Positions 46,866-56,212 of a stretch of DNA of 64,000 nucleotides are shown here, piece by piece. Within the stretch, counting starts at the first letter, position 1; each line of letters opens with the position of its first letter. The notes under the pieces are model-generated. The model had not been told where the DNA came from and searched no databases. It was given only the letters and a program-made list of their open reading frames with translations. Origin of the DNA: an uncultured Prevotella sp. (GTDB taxonomy: Bacteria > Bacteroidota > Bacteroidia > Bacteroidales > Bacteroidaceae). A program made the position numbers and the translations under genes. The DNA lies in assembly GCA_934202525.1 (NCBI GenBank), contig CAKPYB010000004.1:65758-129757 (forward strand). The letters are read 5' to 3'.

Positions 46866-47837
46866 ATGGATATTTCAGTAATAATTCCTCTTTTCAATGA
46901 GGAAGAGTCGTTACCAGAGCTCTTCGCCTGGATAAAGCGAGTAATGGACTCAAACGATTTTACTTATGAAGTCATCTTTGTGAACGATGGTTCTACCGAC
47001 CGTTCATGGAACGTCATAGAAGAACTTGCTGAGAAGAACGAGCAAGTAAAGGGTATCAAATTCCGCAGAAACTATGGAAAGAGCCCAGCACTCTTCTGTG
47101 GTTTCAAAGAAGCGCAGGGCGATGTTGTCATCACCATGGATGCCGATCTGCAGGATTCTCCAGACGAGATTCCGGGACTCTACCAGATGATTAAGAAAGA
47201 GGGATACGACCTCGTGTCTGGTTACAAGCAGAACCGTAAAGAAGGAGACCCTCTGAGCAAGACCATCCCTACCAAACTCTTCAATGCTACTGCACGCAAA
47301 GTAAGCGGCATACACAATCTGCACGACTTCAACTGCGGTCTGAAGGCTTATCGCCTCGACGTAGTTAAGAATATCGAGGTATATGGTGAGATGCACCGTT
47401 ACATCCCATATCTAGCCAAGAATGCAGGTTTTGCCAAGATAGGCGAAAAACCTGTTCATCATCAGGCAAGAAAGTTCGGCAAATCAAAGTTTATGGGATG
47501 GAACCGCTTTGTAAATGGTTATCTTGACCTGATGACTCTCTGGTTCCTGAGTAATTTTGGCAAAAAGCCAATGCACGTATTCGGCTTCCTGGGTAGCGTC
47601 GTATTCTTCATTGCCTTTCTGTCACTCATCGGCTTAGGTATCGACAAGGCCATCGATCTGCACAACGGCATCTACGGACATCTCATTACAGATTCACCTT
47701 ACTTCTTCATTGCTCTTGTAGCGATGGTGTTGGGTAGCCAGCTGTTCCTTGCCGGATTCCTGGGCGACCTTATCAGCCGCCAGAACCCAAACCGTAACGA
47801 TTATCAAATAGAAAAAGAAATAAGATGCGGAAAATAA
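46866..47837 (+). CDS. Family 2 glycosyltransferase, polyprenyl-phosphate glycosyltransferase type
   Basis: This 323-residue protein has a GT-A domain starting MDISVIIPLFNEEESL, with VNDGSTDRSW near 39 and the DXD-containing MDADLQDSPDE near 91. Two C-terminal membrane helices follow (about 236-258 and 275-298). It resembles DPM1/ArnC/GtrB enzymes that load a sugar onto undecaprenyl phosphate at the inner membrane. The donor sugar is unknown. Its end overlaps the next gene by 13 bp. Confidence 0.9.
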   Translation: MDISVIIPLFNEEESLPELFAWIKRVMDSNDFTYEVIFVNDGSTDRSWNVIEELAEKNEQVKGIKFRRNYGKSPALFCGFKEAQGDVVITMDADLQDSPDEIPGLYQMIKKEGYDLVSGYKQNRKEGDPLSKTIPTKLFNATARKVSGIHNLHDFNCGLKAYRLDVVKNIEVYGEMHRYIPYLAKNAGFAKIGEKPVHHQARKFGKSKFMGWNRFVNGYLDLMTLWFLSNFGKKPMHVFGFLGSVVFFIAFLSLIGLGIDKAIDLHNGIYGHLITDSPYFFIALVAMVLGSQLFLAGFLGDLISRQNPNRNDYQIEKEIRCGK

Positions 47838-48304
47838 TACCTTTCGTCGTTTTCATGGTTCTCGCCATGATGGGATGTACATCTCTCGACTGCCCACTCA
47901 ACAATACGGTATATACCAAATACAAGTTGATGGGCGACAATAAAACGCTAAAAGACACGCTAACGATTTCTACGAAAAAGATAGAAGGAACAGACAGTGT
48001 GCTGATCAATAAGGATGTAAACGTAGACAGTTTCAGTCTGCCTATGAGTTACAGCCTGGATGAAGACGTATTGTTTTTCGAGATACATACCCTATCGAAG
48101 CAAGTATTCAAGGACACCGTGACTGTATCAAAGGAAAACCGCTCTCATTTTGAGTCGGTAGACTGCAGTCCATCGTTCTTCCATACAATAACCGATGTTA
48201 AGACTACTCACAATTATATTGACTCAATAGTCATCAATCAAAAAGAGGTAAATTATGATGCATCCAAAGCACATTTCTACATATATTTTGGCAGCCGCAA
48301 CTAG
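47825..48304 (+). CDS. DUF6452-like putative lipoprotein
   Basis: This 159-residue protein has an N-terminal signal and lipobox (LAMMGC, Cys18) and a beta-rich remainder with a conserved-looking C-terminal HFYIYFG. It resembles the Bacteroidota DUF6452 family, of unknown function; that assignment is by context and layout. It overlaps the GT2 gene by 13 bp and the following gene by 50 bp, so it is part of a tightly packed operon. Confidence 0.7.
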   Translation: MRKIIPFVVFMVLAMMGCTSLDCPLNNTVYTKYKLMGDNKTLKDTLTISTKKIEGTDSVLINKDVNVDSFSLPMSYSLDEDVLFFEIHTLSKQVFKDTVTVSKENRSHFESVDCSPSFFHTITDVKTTHNYIDSIVINQKEVNYDASKAHFYIYFGSRN

Positions 48305-48950
48305 TATGCTATCCCTATTTGCTGTTCTCCCCTGTCATGCCCAAAGCAAGAAGAAGATCATAGAGCAGCAGCCTGATACCATACCTTTTTTTAGAGGCAT
48401 GGCTGTGGGAGTTGACCTGATAGGTCCCGTACAGTTGATGGTTAGCGACTATGGGCAGTACGAAGCATCTCTCCGTATCAATCTGAAAGACAAGTATTAT
48501 CCTGTTTTCGAATTGGGTTATGGAAAGGCAGATGCCAGCGATGAGGCAACCCAAATCACCTACAAGACCAGCGCTCCCTATTTCAGATTAGGTGTAGACT
48601 GGAATCTTCTGAAGAACAAGCACGACGATTACCGTCTGTTTGGCGGTTTCCGTTATGCCTGCACCTATTATGAATATGACCTGAGCGCCCCACCCGTTAC
48701 AGACCCAGTATGGGGCGGTGAAACTCCCTATGGTGGAAATGGCATTTCCTGCAACTATCATTGGTTGGAAGGCGTAATAGGTATAGATGCCAAGATTTGG
48801 GGTCCCGTCCGTATGGGCTGGAGTTTCAGATACAAACGCCGCCTCTTCAAGAACGATGGAGAATTAGGCAACACCTGGTATGTGCCAGGCTACGGTAAAC
48901 AGGGAGGTTCACGCCTTGGCGGAACATTCAATGTAACCCTAGAGATTTAA
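48255..48950 (+). CDS. DUF6048-like outer-membrane beta-barrel protein
   Basis: This 231-residue protein has a signal peptide (to about residue 30, LPCHAQ), then PFFRGMAVGVDLIGPVQLM, alternating beta strands, and a C-terminal strand ending in NVTLEI. It resembles the DUF6048 family, commonly next to DUF6452. It starts inside the previous gene (50-bp overlap), with ATGs at 48255 and 48258. Its role is unknown; an envelope location is inferred. Confidence 0.72.
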   Translation: MMHPKHISTYILAAATSMLSLFAVLPCHAQSKKKIIEQQPDTIPFFRGMAVGVDLIGPVQLMVSDYGQYEASLRINLKDKYYPVFELGYGKADASDEATQITYKTSAPYFRLGVDWNLLKNKHDDYRLFGGFRYACTYYEYDLSAPPVTDPVWGGETPYGGNGISCNYHWLEGVIGIDAKIWGPVRMGWSFRYKRRLFKNDGELGNTWYVPGYGKQGGSRLGGTFNVTLEI

Positions 48951-48971
48951 AGACTTCATAATGTGTAAAGA

Positions 48972-49991
48972 ATGAAAAAAAAGAAACTTATCTGGCAGAT
49001 TCCGTTTCTGTTGATACTCATCGTTGGTACCATCGTTATCATACGCCAGCAGCATAATACGCCCTATCAGAAAGATACCGGCTTTATCTTTGGCACCATC
49101 TATCACATTACCTATCAGAGTGATACCAACTACCAGCAAGAGATAGAAACAGAACTCAAGAAGGTAGACCAATCCTTGTCTCCCTTCAATAAGACCTCTG
49201 TCATCACACAGGTAAACCAAGGTAAAGATATCGAGGTAGATGAAATGTTTACCGAAGTATTCCGCATGGCAGAAAGCATCTCAAAAGAAACCAATGGAGC
49301 CTTTGATATCACGGTTGCCCCAATGGTAAACCTCTGGGGCTTTGGATTCAAGCAGGGGGTACCTCCTACGAAAGCCAAGATAGACAGTATCAAAACGCTG
49401 GTTGGTTATGAGAAAGTAGCCCTGGAAAAGGGACGCATCATCAAGCAAAATCCTAAGATCATGCTTGACTGTTCTGCTATCGCCAAAGGATATGGCAGCG
49501 ACATCGTTGCCAGATTCCTGAAAAAGAAAGGTATCAGCAACTTTATGGTCGAGATTGGTGGAGAAATCGTTGTAAACGGTGTTAGCGAGAAGCAAGTGCC
49601 TTGGCATATTGGTATCAACAAGCCAACAGACGATTCTACCAATACAAGCCAGGAGATACAGGATGTACTTGATATTACCGACATAGCCATGGCAACAAGT
49701 GGTAACTACAGAAACTTCTACTACAAAAACGGCAAGAAGTATGCACATACCATAGACCCCAAAACAGGCTATCCTGTACAGCATAACATCTTATCTGCAA
49801 CGGTTTTAGCCAAGAACTGTGCAACAGCCGATGCCTATGCCACCTCGTTTATGGTGATGGGAATGGAGGGCGCGAAACAGATTCTGAAAAAGCATCCCGA
49901 TCTCTGTGCTTATCTTATCTATGCTGACGAGAAAGGACAAAACAAGATTTGGTATTCACCATCTCTACAAAACAAGATATTAAATAAATAA
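48972..49991 (+). CDS. apbE: FAD:protein FMN transferase (ApbE family)
   Basis: This 339-residue protein has an N-terminal membrane anchor or lipoprotein-like segment (about 5-24), FGTIYHITYQ, FNKTSVITQVN, FDITVAPMVNLWGFG, LDCSAIAKGYG and IDPKTGYPV, the ApbE motif series. It attaches FMN covalently to threonines of Rnf/Nqr-type flavoproteins outside the inner membrane. It starts 21 bp after the DUF6048 gene. No target gene is in the window. Confidence 0.93.
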   Translation: MKKKKLIWQIPFLLILIVGTIVIIRQQHNTPYQKDTGFIFGTIYHITYQSDTNYQQEIETELKKVDQSLSPFNKTSVITQVNQGKDIEVDEMFTEVFRMAESISKETNGAFDITVAPMVNLWGFGFKQGVPPTKAKIDSIKTLVGYEKVALEKGRIIKQNPKIMLDCSAIAKGYGSDIVARFLKKKGISNFMVEIGGEIVVNGVSEKQVPWHIGINKPTDDSTNTSQEIQDVLDITDIAMATSGNYRNFYYKNGKKYAHTIDPKTGYPVQHNILSATVLAKNCATADAYATSFMVMGMEGAKQILKKHPDLCAYLIYADEKGQNKIWYSPSLQNKILNK

Positions 49992-49997
49992 ACTTAC

Positions 49998-50672
49998 ATG
50001 TCAACCAATAGACTATACGACAGTTTATTATCACTCCCATTATTCCTGGGAATGACTCGCTATGACTTCCAAAACGTAGCTGGTAAAACCCGTTTTGACT
50101 TTCAAAAACTGGAAGCGGGTGAAACGATCGTTGAAGAAGGCACCAGTTGTACACGTCTATATTATTTAATCAGTGGAGATATTACGGTGATAACCCAGGC
50201 AGATGACTACGGCTATCAGGTAGAAGAAGACATTTCGGCACCGGAATCATTCCAGCTGGAACGACTTTTCGGTCTTACCCAGCGTTTCACCCACACTTAT
50301 GTGGCAAAGAACAGCTGCAGCATCATGTCAGTCAGCAAGCAAGAGATCATGAAGTTATCCGATGAATATGAAATATTCCGCATCAATCTTCTGAACTTGG
50401 TCTGCACCCAATCCCAAAAGAACAACCGCAGACTGTTCAGAGTTCCTGCCAAGACACTGAGTGAGCGTCTGATCCGTTTCTTCGAGAGCCACAGCGTCCG
50501 CCCGGCAGGCGAGAAAATCTTTCATATCAAGATGACCCGTTTAGCAGAAGAGATGAATGTAAAGCGCATCTATGTATCCAAAGCCCTCAACGAACTACAG
50601 TCAGAAGGACTTATCCAGCTAGAACGAGGCAGAATCTATATCCCTGCACTGGAAAATCTCATCAAACGATAA
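49998..50672 (+). CDS. Crp/Fnr-family transcriptional regulator (second)
   Basis: This 224-residue protein has a sensor beta roll (about 30-115: FDFQKLEAGETIVEEGTSCTRLYYLISGDITVI) and a C-terminal winged helix (about 150-215; MTRLAEEMNVKRIYVSKALNELQSEG). It starts 6 bp after apbE and so is translationally coupled to it. The ligand is unknown. The REPIN-like copy 2 begins 8 bp after its stop codon. Confidence 0.88.
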   Translation: MSTNRLYDSLLSLPLFLGMTRYDFQNVAGKTRFDFQKLEAGETIVEEGTSCTRLYYLISGDITVITQADDYGYQVEEDISAPESFQLERLFGLTQRFTHTYVAKNSCSIMSVSKQEIMKLSDEYEIFRINLLNLVCTQSQKNNRRLFRVPAKTLSERLIRFFESHSVRPAGEKIFHIKMTRLAEEMNVKRIYVSKALNELQSEGLIQLERGRIYIPALENLIKR

Positions 50673-50680
50673 AGAAAGTT

Positions 50681-50925
50681 GAACTTTCGCATGTGGTTCA
50701 AGAACGGGCTGAAGGCCCAAAAGCTCCTAGCCCAGGGCATCGCCCTGGGTATAATAGCAGTCAGCAAGGCGCCCTGTAAGGGCAAAAGCTTTATGTATTG
50801 CCTGGAGTTTTAAAGCTTTTGCCCTTACAGGGCGACAGGTTTGCGCCCGTAATAACCCAGGGCGATGCCCTGGGCTAGGAGCTTCTGCCCTTTCAGGGCG
50901 TGTGGGGCAAAACTTGCGAAACTTC
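50681..50925. repeat. 245-bp REPIN/MITE-like palindromic element, copy 2
   Basis: Same length and structure as 5688-5932, with three base differences and no indels. The right end reads CGAAACTTC, one mismatch from a perfect terminal inverted repeat. It occupies most of the 353-bp gap between the second Crp/Fnr gene and the M3 peptidase gene. The remaining 100 bp holds a TAACTTTG box at 51000-51007. Confidence 0.9.
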
Positions 50926-51025
50926 AGTAAAGAAAGTATAACGACCGATAAATATTAGTTAAAAACGTTTATTATCAAGGCAATAAAGCATTTTTTTGCT
51001 AACTTTGCAGCTAAAAAGTAACAAT

Positions 51026-53113
51026 ATGCAAGACAATAAAATACAAAATAGAACCAACCCATTCTTCGTGCCTTACAATACACCGCACGATACAGTACCA
51101 TTCGAGCGAATCCGTCTCGAAGATTATGAACCAGCATTCATGGAGGGAATCCGCCGTGATGACGAGGCTACAGACAAGATTGTAAACGATCCGGCAGAAC
51201 CAACCTTTGAGAATACCATTGCAAGAGTTGATACCGAAAAGGGCGAACACTATTACGACCTCTTAAGCCGTGTATCTAACGTTTTCTCATGCATGATGAG
51301 TGCTGAAACCTGCGATGAGATGGAAGAGATTGCGCAGAAGATGAGTCCGATTCTCACCAAGCACGCAAATGACATCACGCTGAACAAGAAACTCTTCGAG
51401 CGCATCAAGTTCGTTCACGACCATCCAAACAGAGAACTGACTCCAGAAGAGAAGATGCTTCTGGACACCAGCTATGACGGATTCGTACGCAGCGGTGCGC
51501 TTTTAGATGAAGAAGGCAAAGAGAAACTTCGCAAACTTACAGAAGAAGCCAGTATGCTCACCCTGCAGTTCTCACAGAATCTCTTAAAAGAAAACAAGGC
51601 TTTTACACTCCATATCACAGACGAAGCTCAGCTCGACGGACTTCCAGAAACAGCAAAAGCAGCCGCTGCGCATACCGCCAAAGAGCAGGAAAAAGAAGGC
51701 TGGATCTTCACACTCGATTATCCAAGTTATTCTCCTTTCATGACCTACTCTACCCAGCGTGAGCTCCGCAAACAGATGTATATGGCACGCAATACGGTAT
51801 GTACCCATGAAAATGAGCAGAACAACCTGGAAATCTGCAAACGACTGGTAAACCTGCGCAGAGAACTCGCCCAGTTGCTCGGTTTCGAAACCTATGCCGA
51901 CTATGTTCTTCGCCATCGTATGGCAAGCAATACAGAACATGTATATAAACTTCTCAACGACCTGATAGAGGCTTATAAGCCAACGGCAGAAAAGGAAGTG
52001 AAAGAAGTGGAAGCCCTTGCCAAGAAGTTGGAGGGTGAAGATTTCGATATGAAACCATGGGATTTCGGCTTCTATTCTCATAAACTCCAGATGGAGAAAT
52101 ACAATCTCGATGCAGAAATGCTTCGTCCTTATTTCCAGCTGGACAAAGTGATAGACGGTGTGTTTGGCCTCGCCAACAAACTGTATGGCATCACCTTTAA
52201 GGAGAACAAAGAGATACCGGTATACCATCCAGACGTCAAGGCATACGAAGTATTTGATAAAGACGGCAGCTATCTGGCAGTATTCTATGCCGACTTCTTC
52301 CCTCGCAAGGGCAAGCAAGGAGGTGCCTGGATGACAGAGTTCCAGGGACAGTGGATAGACCATAAGGGCAACAACATACGTCCTCACGTAAGTGTGGTAA
52401 TGAACTTTACCAAGCCAACAGAGGAAAAGCCTGCTCTCTTGACATTAGGAGAAGTAGAAACCTTCCTCCATGAGTTTGGTCACAGTCTTCACGGCATGTT
52501 TGCCAATACCCGCTTCGAGAGTCTTTCGGGAACCAACGTATGGTGGGACTTCGTAGAATTGCCATCACAGTTTATGGAGAATTATGCAATAGAGAAAGAT
52601 TTTCTCCGTACATTTGCCTTCCACTATCAGACAGGTGAACCATTGCCAGATGAACTCATAGAGCGCATCATGAAGAGTCGCAACTTCATGACAGCCTACG
52701 GTTGCTTGCGCCAGGTAAGTTTCGGATTGCTTGATATGGCATACTATACCCAAAAGAAAGAATTTACTGCCGACATCATGCCTTATGAAAAGGAAGCCTG
52801 GAAAAAGGCGATGATATTGCCACAGTTGCAGGAAACCTGTATGACCGTACAGTTCTCCCACATCATGGCAGGAGGTTATGCCGCAGGATATTATAGCTAC
52901 AAATGGGCAGAAGTATTGGATGCTGATGCTTTCAGTGTATTCAAGAAGAATGGAATCTTCGACCAGAAGACTGCTCAAAGTTTCCGTGACAACGTACTCT
53001 CTAAGGGTGGAACAGAGCATCCTATGGTTCTCTACAAACGGTTCCGTGGACAAGAGCCAACCATCGATGCACTGCTGGAACGTAACGAAATCAAGGTACA
53101 ACATAAAGGATAA
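51026..53113 (+). CDS. dcp: M3-family metallopeptidase (peptidyl-dipeptidase Dcp type)
   Basis: This 695-residue protein has a long helical N-terminal region and the zinc motif HEFGHSLHG (HEXXH) near residue 494, with a downstream glutamate in the NVWWDFVELPSQF segment. Dcp removes dipeptides from peptide C termini. No signal peptide is visible, so it is cytoplasmic or exported by an unseen route. The start is set at 51026, because the upstream frame extension begins inside the -7 box at 51000. Confidence 0.93.
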   Translation: MQDNKIQNRTNPFFVPYNTPHDTVPFERIRLEDYEPAFMEGIRRDDEATDKIVNDPAEPTFENTIARVDTEKGEHYYDLLSRVSNVFSCMMSAETCDEMEEIAQKMSPILTKHANDITLNKKLFERIKFVHDHPNRELTPEEKMLLDTSYDGFVRSGALLDEEGKEKLRKLTEEASMLTLQFSQNLLKENKAFTLHITDEAQLDGLPETAKAAAAHTAKEQEKEGWIFTLDYPSYSPFMTYSTQRELRKQMYMARNTVCTHENEQNNLEICKRLVNLRRELAQLLGFETYADYVLRHRMASNTEHVYKLLNDLIEAYKPTAEKEVKEVEALAKKLEGEDFDMKPWDFGFYSHKLQMEKYNLDAEMLRPYFQLDKVIDGVFGLANKLYGITFKENKEIPVYHPDVKAYEVFDKDGSYLAVFYADFFPRKGKQGGAWMTEFQGQWIDHKGNNIRPHVSVVMNFTKPTEEKPALLTLGEVETFLHEFGHSLHGMFANTRFESLSGTNVWWDFVELPSQFMENYAIEKDFLRTFAFHYQTGEPLPDELIERIMKSRNFMTAYGCLRQVSFGLLDMAYYTQKKEFTADIMPYEKEAWKKAMILPQLQETCMTVQFSHIMAGGYAAGYYSYKWAEVLDADAFSVFKKNGIFDQKTAQSFRDNVLSKGGTEHPMVLYKRFRGQEPTIDALLERNEIKVQHKG

Positions 53114-53124
53114 AGGATAAAAGG

Positions 53125-53577
53125 ATGGCAAACGAACTTTCCAAACAAACCAAGCTCGACCTTCGCTATTTGCGAATGGCACGTATATGGGCTGAAAACA
53201 GCTATTGCAAACGCCGACAGGTAGGTGCACTGGTTGTAAAAGATAAAATGATTATCAGTGATGGCTACAATGGTACACCGAGCGGATTTGAAAATGTCTG
53301 TGAGGATAACAACGTGACCAAGCCATACGTTCTCCATGCGGAGGCTAATGCTATTACGAAACTGGCTCGCAGCAGCAATAACAGTGAGGGAAGTACGCTT
53401 TACGTCACCGCCTCTCCATGTATAGAATGTGCCAAACTGATCATACAGTCGGGCATCAAGCGTGTTGTATATGCAGAGAAATACCGTCTGGACGATGGTA
53501 TCAAACTGATGCAACGAGCAGGAATCAAGGTAGAATACCTCAATCCTGATGAAAAGACATCTTCTGTAGAAGATTAG
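53125..53577 (+). CDS. Deoxycytidylate (dCMP) deaminase
   Basis: This 150-residue zinc enzyme has HAEANAI (ligand and proton shuttle) near residue 72 and TASPCIECAKLI near 92-103. It deaminates dCMP to dUMP, the substrate of ThyX at 36436. The similar ComEB family is the other name. It starts 11 bp after dcp and is probably in its operon. Confidence 0.93.
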   Translation: MANELSKQTKLDLRYLRMARIWAENSYCKRRQVGALVVKDKMIISDGYNGTPSGFENVCEDNNVTKPYVLHAEANAITKLARSSNNSEGSTLYVTASPCIECAKLIIQSGIKRVVYAEKYRLDDGIKLMQRAGIKVEYLNPDEKTSSVED

Positions 53578-53616
53578 AGATAAGATAGATAAAACGTTAG
53601 TAAAAAGAGAATTGTT

Positions 53617-55350
53617 ATGAACATGAGTAAGAATAAGACCAACCGCTTTATGCCATTCATCATGGCATTCTGTGTTGTGATAGGTATTATCATCGGAACA
53701 TTCTTTTCCAACCATTTCTCTGGAAATCGCCTCAACGTTATCAATAGTGGAAGCAACCGTCTGAACAACCTGCTCCATCTTATTGACGACCAATATGTAG
53801 ATCCTGTGAACATCGACTCGCTGGTAGATAAGGCAATTCCACAGATTTTAGCAGAACTGGATCCACATTCCGTATATATCAGTGCTAAAGACGCAGCTCA
53901 GGCCACCGACGATCTGAAAGGATCTTTCTCGGGTGTAGGCGTAGAGTTTGTCATCCGCCAAGATACAATACATATACAGAATGTGATACAGAATGGACCT
54001 GCCGAGAAAGCCGGACTTTTGGCAGGAGATAAGATTGTAGCCGTAGACGGCAAGCCTTTTGTCGGCAAGATTGTAACCAATCAGGAGGCAATGCATCGCC
54101 TGAAGGGTCCAAAGGATACCAAGGTGAAAATCGGAGTTATACGATATGGAAGCAAGAAGGTTCAGACCTTTACCGTAACCCGAGGTGAAATACCGACAAA
54201 GAGTGTTACAGCTGCCTACATGCTTAACGACAAAACTGGCTATATCCGTATCAAGAACTTTGGCGAGAACACCTATCCGGAAATGCTGATTGCTCTGGCC
54301 AAACTCTCACAGCAGGGATTCAGCAACCTCTGTATTGACCTTCGCGATAACTCTGGAGGTTACCTGACGGCAGCCGTAAACATGGCAAACGAATTCTTGC
54401 CAGACAAGAAGCTCATCGTTTACACACAGGGACGCAAATCGCCTAGACATAACTATATGAGTGACGGTAAGGGTGCCTACCAGAAGATTCCGATGGTAGT
54501 TCTCATCAATGAAGGTTCTGCATCATCTGCAGAAATCTTTGCGGGTGCCATGCAAGACAACGACCGCGCTACCATCATCGGACGACGCTCGTTTGGTAAG
54601 GGACTGGTTCAGCAACAGATAGAATTCCCTGACCACAGCCTCATCCGTCTGACCATTGCGCGCTACTATACTCCTTCAGGAAGATGCATCCAGAAGCCAT
54701 ATACTTTGGGAGATGACAAGGATTATGAGCAAGACTTGCTTGACAGATACCAGCACGGAGAGTTCTTCTCACAGGATAGCATCAAGCATACAGGACCAGC
54801 TTATCATACAGGTAACGGCCGTATTGTCTATGGTGGAGGTGGTATCACCCCAGACATCTTTGTTCCTGAAGATACGCTCGGCATGACATCCTATTTCAAG
54901 GAGGCTAGTCTGAGTGGTCTCATCTTGCAGTTTGCCTTCACTTATACAGACGATAACCGTCCGAAGTTGAACAACTTCAAGGAGATGATGGAACTTGCCG
55001 ATTATCTTGACAGTCAGGACATGGTTGAAAAGTTTGCCAGCTATGCTGATAAACGTGGTTTGAAACGTAGAAATCTTTTGATCAAGAAATCACACAAACT
55101 ATTAGACCGTGTCATCGACAGCCGTATCATCTACAATATGTTGGACGAGCAGGCATGGACCCAGTACATCAATCTTGATGATCCAGTCATCAAAAAGACG
55201 CTGGATGTATTTGAGAACCATGCAGCATTTCCAAAGAAACCAGAGCCAGCCAAAAAACGCGCTGCGAAGAAAGAAAAGATAGCTATGGCGAATACGCCCT
55301 ACAACTATTCTTCCTTACACCATAATAATTGTATGATAGCAAATGCTTAA
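53617..55350 (+). CDS. S41-family C-terminal processing peptidase with PDZ domain
   Basis: This 577-residue protein has an N-terminal membrane anchor (about 12-30) and a PDZ domain (about 85-170, GPAEKAGLLAGDKIVAVDG). The S41 catalytic domain follows, with nucleophile serine in NEGSASSAEIFAGAMQ and lysine in GRRSFGKGLVQ. CtpA-type proteases trim or degrade periplasmic proteins. The C-terminal tail is lysine/alanine-rich. It is followed after 3 bp by the cyclo-ligase gene. Confidence 0.93.
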   Translation: MNMSKNKTNRFMPFIMAFCVVIGIIIGTFFSNHFSGNRLNVINSGSNRLNNLLHLIDDQYVDPVNIDSLVDKAIPQILAELDPHSVYISAKDAAQATDDLKGSFSGVGVEFVIRQDTIHIQNVIQNGPAEKAGLLAGDKIVAVDGKPFVGKIVTNQEAMHRLKGPKDTKVKIGVIRYGSKKVQTFTVTRGEIPTKSVTAAYMLNDKTGYIRIKNFGENTYPEMLIALAKLSQQGFSNLCIDLRDNSGGYLTAAVNMANEFLPDKKLIVYTQGRKSPRHNYMSDGKGAYQKIPMVVLINEGSASSAEIFAGAMQDNDRATIIGRRSFGKGLVQQQIEFPDHSLIRLTIARYYTPSGRCIQKPYTLGDDKDYEQDLLDRYQHGEFFSQDSIKHTGPAYHTGNGRIVYGGGGITPDIFVPEDTLGMTSYFKEASLSGLILQFAFTYTDDNRPKLNNFKEMMELADYLDSQDMVEKFASYADKRGLKRRNLLIKKSHKLLDRVIDSRIIYNMLDEQAWTQYINLDDPVIKKTLDVFENHAAFPKKPEPAKKRAAKKEKIAMANTPYNYSSLHHNNCMIANA

Positions 55351-55353
55351 GGC

Positions 55354-55899
55354 ATGGACAAGAAAGAATTAAGAAAAATCATAAAAGACAGAAAGCGACA
55401 GTATTCCTCAAGACAACTTGAGGAACTGTCGCTTTCTGTATTATCACGTTTAGATTCCAACCCGCATCTTCAGAATGCCCAAACCATACTGATGTACTAT
55501 TCGCTTCCTGATGAAGTGGACACCCATCATTATATAGACCAACTTGTAGCCCGGGGAAAACGGGTGATACTTCCGGTTGTGCTGGATGATACGAATATGG
55601 AACTGAGAGAATATACCGGAGTTAAAGACCTGAAGGAAGGTGCCTATCATATACTTGAACCGAAAGGCAAGATTTATCCGGAGGAGAAATATCCTGAGAT
55701 AGAACTTGCCGTAATCCCAGGTATGAGTTTCGATATGAAAGGCAACCGGTTAGGAAGAGGAAAAGGCTATTACGACAGATTTCTTGCCCAGATTCCACAT
55801 GCATACAAAATAGGAATCTGTTTCGACTTCCAGAAAATCAAAGAGGAAGGGCTCCTTCCTGTTACCCCTACAGATATATGCATGGACGAAATCATATAG
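55354..55899 (+). CDS. 5-formyltetrahydrofolate cyclo-ligase
   Basis: This 181-residue protein starts MDKKELRKIIKDRKRQYSSRQLEE. It carries YYSLPDEVDTHHYI and the ATP/folate motif GMSFDMKGNRLGRGKGYYDRFL near 130-151, typical of 5-FCL (YgfA). It returns 5-formyl-THF to the folate pool. It starts 3 bp after the protease gene. Codons 12-29 contain a striking 52-nt hairpin. Confidence 0.93.
   Translation: MDKKELRKIIKDRKRQYSSRQLEELSLSVLSRLDSNPHLQNAQTILMYYSLPDEVDTHHYIDQLVARGKRVILPVVLDDTNMELREYTGVKDLKEGAYHILEPKGKIYPEEKYPEIELAVIPGMSFDMKGNRLGRGKGYYDRFLAQIPHAYKIGICFDFQKIKEEGLLPVTPTDICMDEII
55388..55439 (+). other. 52-nt near-perfect hairpin inside the cyclo-ligase coding sequence
   Basis: A perfect 15-bp stem (ACAGAAAGCGACAGT at 55388-55402 with its complement at 55425-55439), a 2-nt bulge, a perfect 8-bp stem (TCCTCAAG/CTTGAGGA) and loop ACAA. 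That is 23 base pairs in 52 nt within codons 12-29 of the gene at 55354. No T run follows. Its function is unknown. Confidence 0.8.
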
Positions 55900-55917
55900 C
55901 ATATAGAGCGGGGAATA

Positions 55918-56208
55918 TTAATAAAAGCGTATATCTGCAATAACCTGTGCACCAACCTGTTCATTCAAACGGCGAACAAGGGTAGCACGGCTCATCGTGA
56001 GGTCAGCCCTCAATGCAGCATTCTCTACCTTTACATAGAGAGTCTGGTTCTTGATAAACTTATCACCACAATATGCAGCAATATTTTCCCCTACCACAGA
56101 ATCCCAACTCATTATCAGGCGTTTCTGCTGTAAAGGAGTCTCCAACCCTTCCTTTCTCAGAAATTCAGGCAAGAGTTCTGCTATTGACTTAACTTTTCTT
56201 TTAAACAT
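55918..56208 (-). CDS. DUF721 (DciA-like) protein
   Basis: This 96-residue protein has KSIAELLPEFLRKEGLETPLQQKRLIMSWDSVVGENIAAY and a second half NQTLYVKVENAALRADLTMSRATLVRRLN, the DUF721 pattern. The family includes DciA, the helicase operator for DnaB in many bacteria. recF ends 4 bp upstream on the same strand, a common gene order. It converges on the cyclo-ligase gene with an 18-bp gap and no clear terminator. Confidence 0.88.
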   Translation of the reverse strand: MFKRKVKSIAELLPEFLRKEGLETPLQQKRLIMSWDSVVGENIAAYCGDKFIKNQTLYVKVENAALRADLTMSRATLVRRLNEQVGAQVIADIRFY

Positions 56209-56212
56209 ATTC

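Noticed and set aside
51584..52387. 267-residue antisense frame inside dcp (and similar long antisense frames, e.g. 7058-7738)
   Set aside because: These mirror strongly biased real genes on the other strand and show no motifs or start signals.
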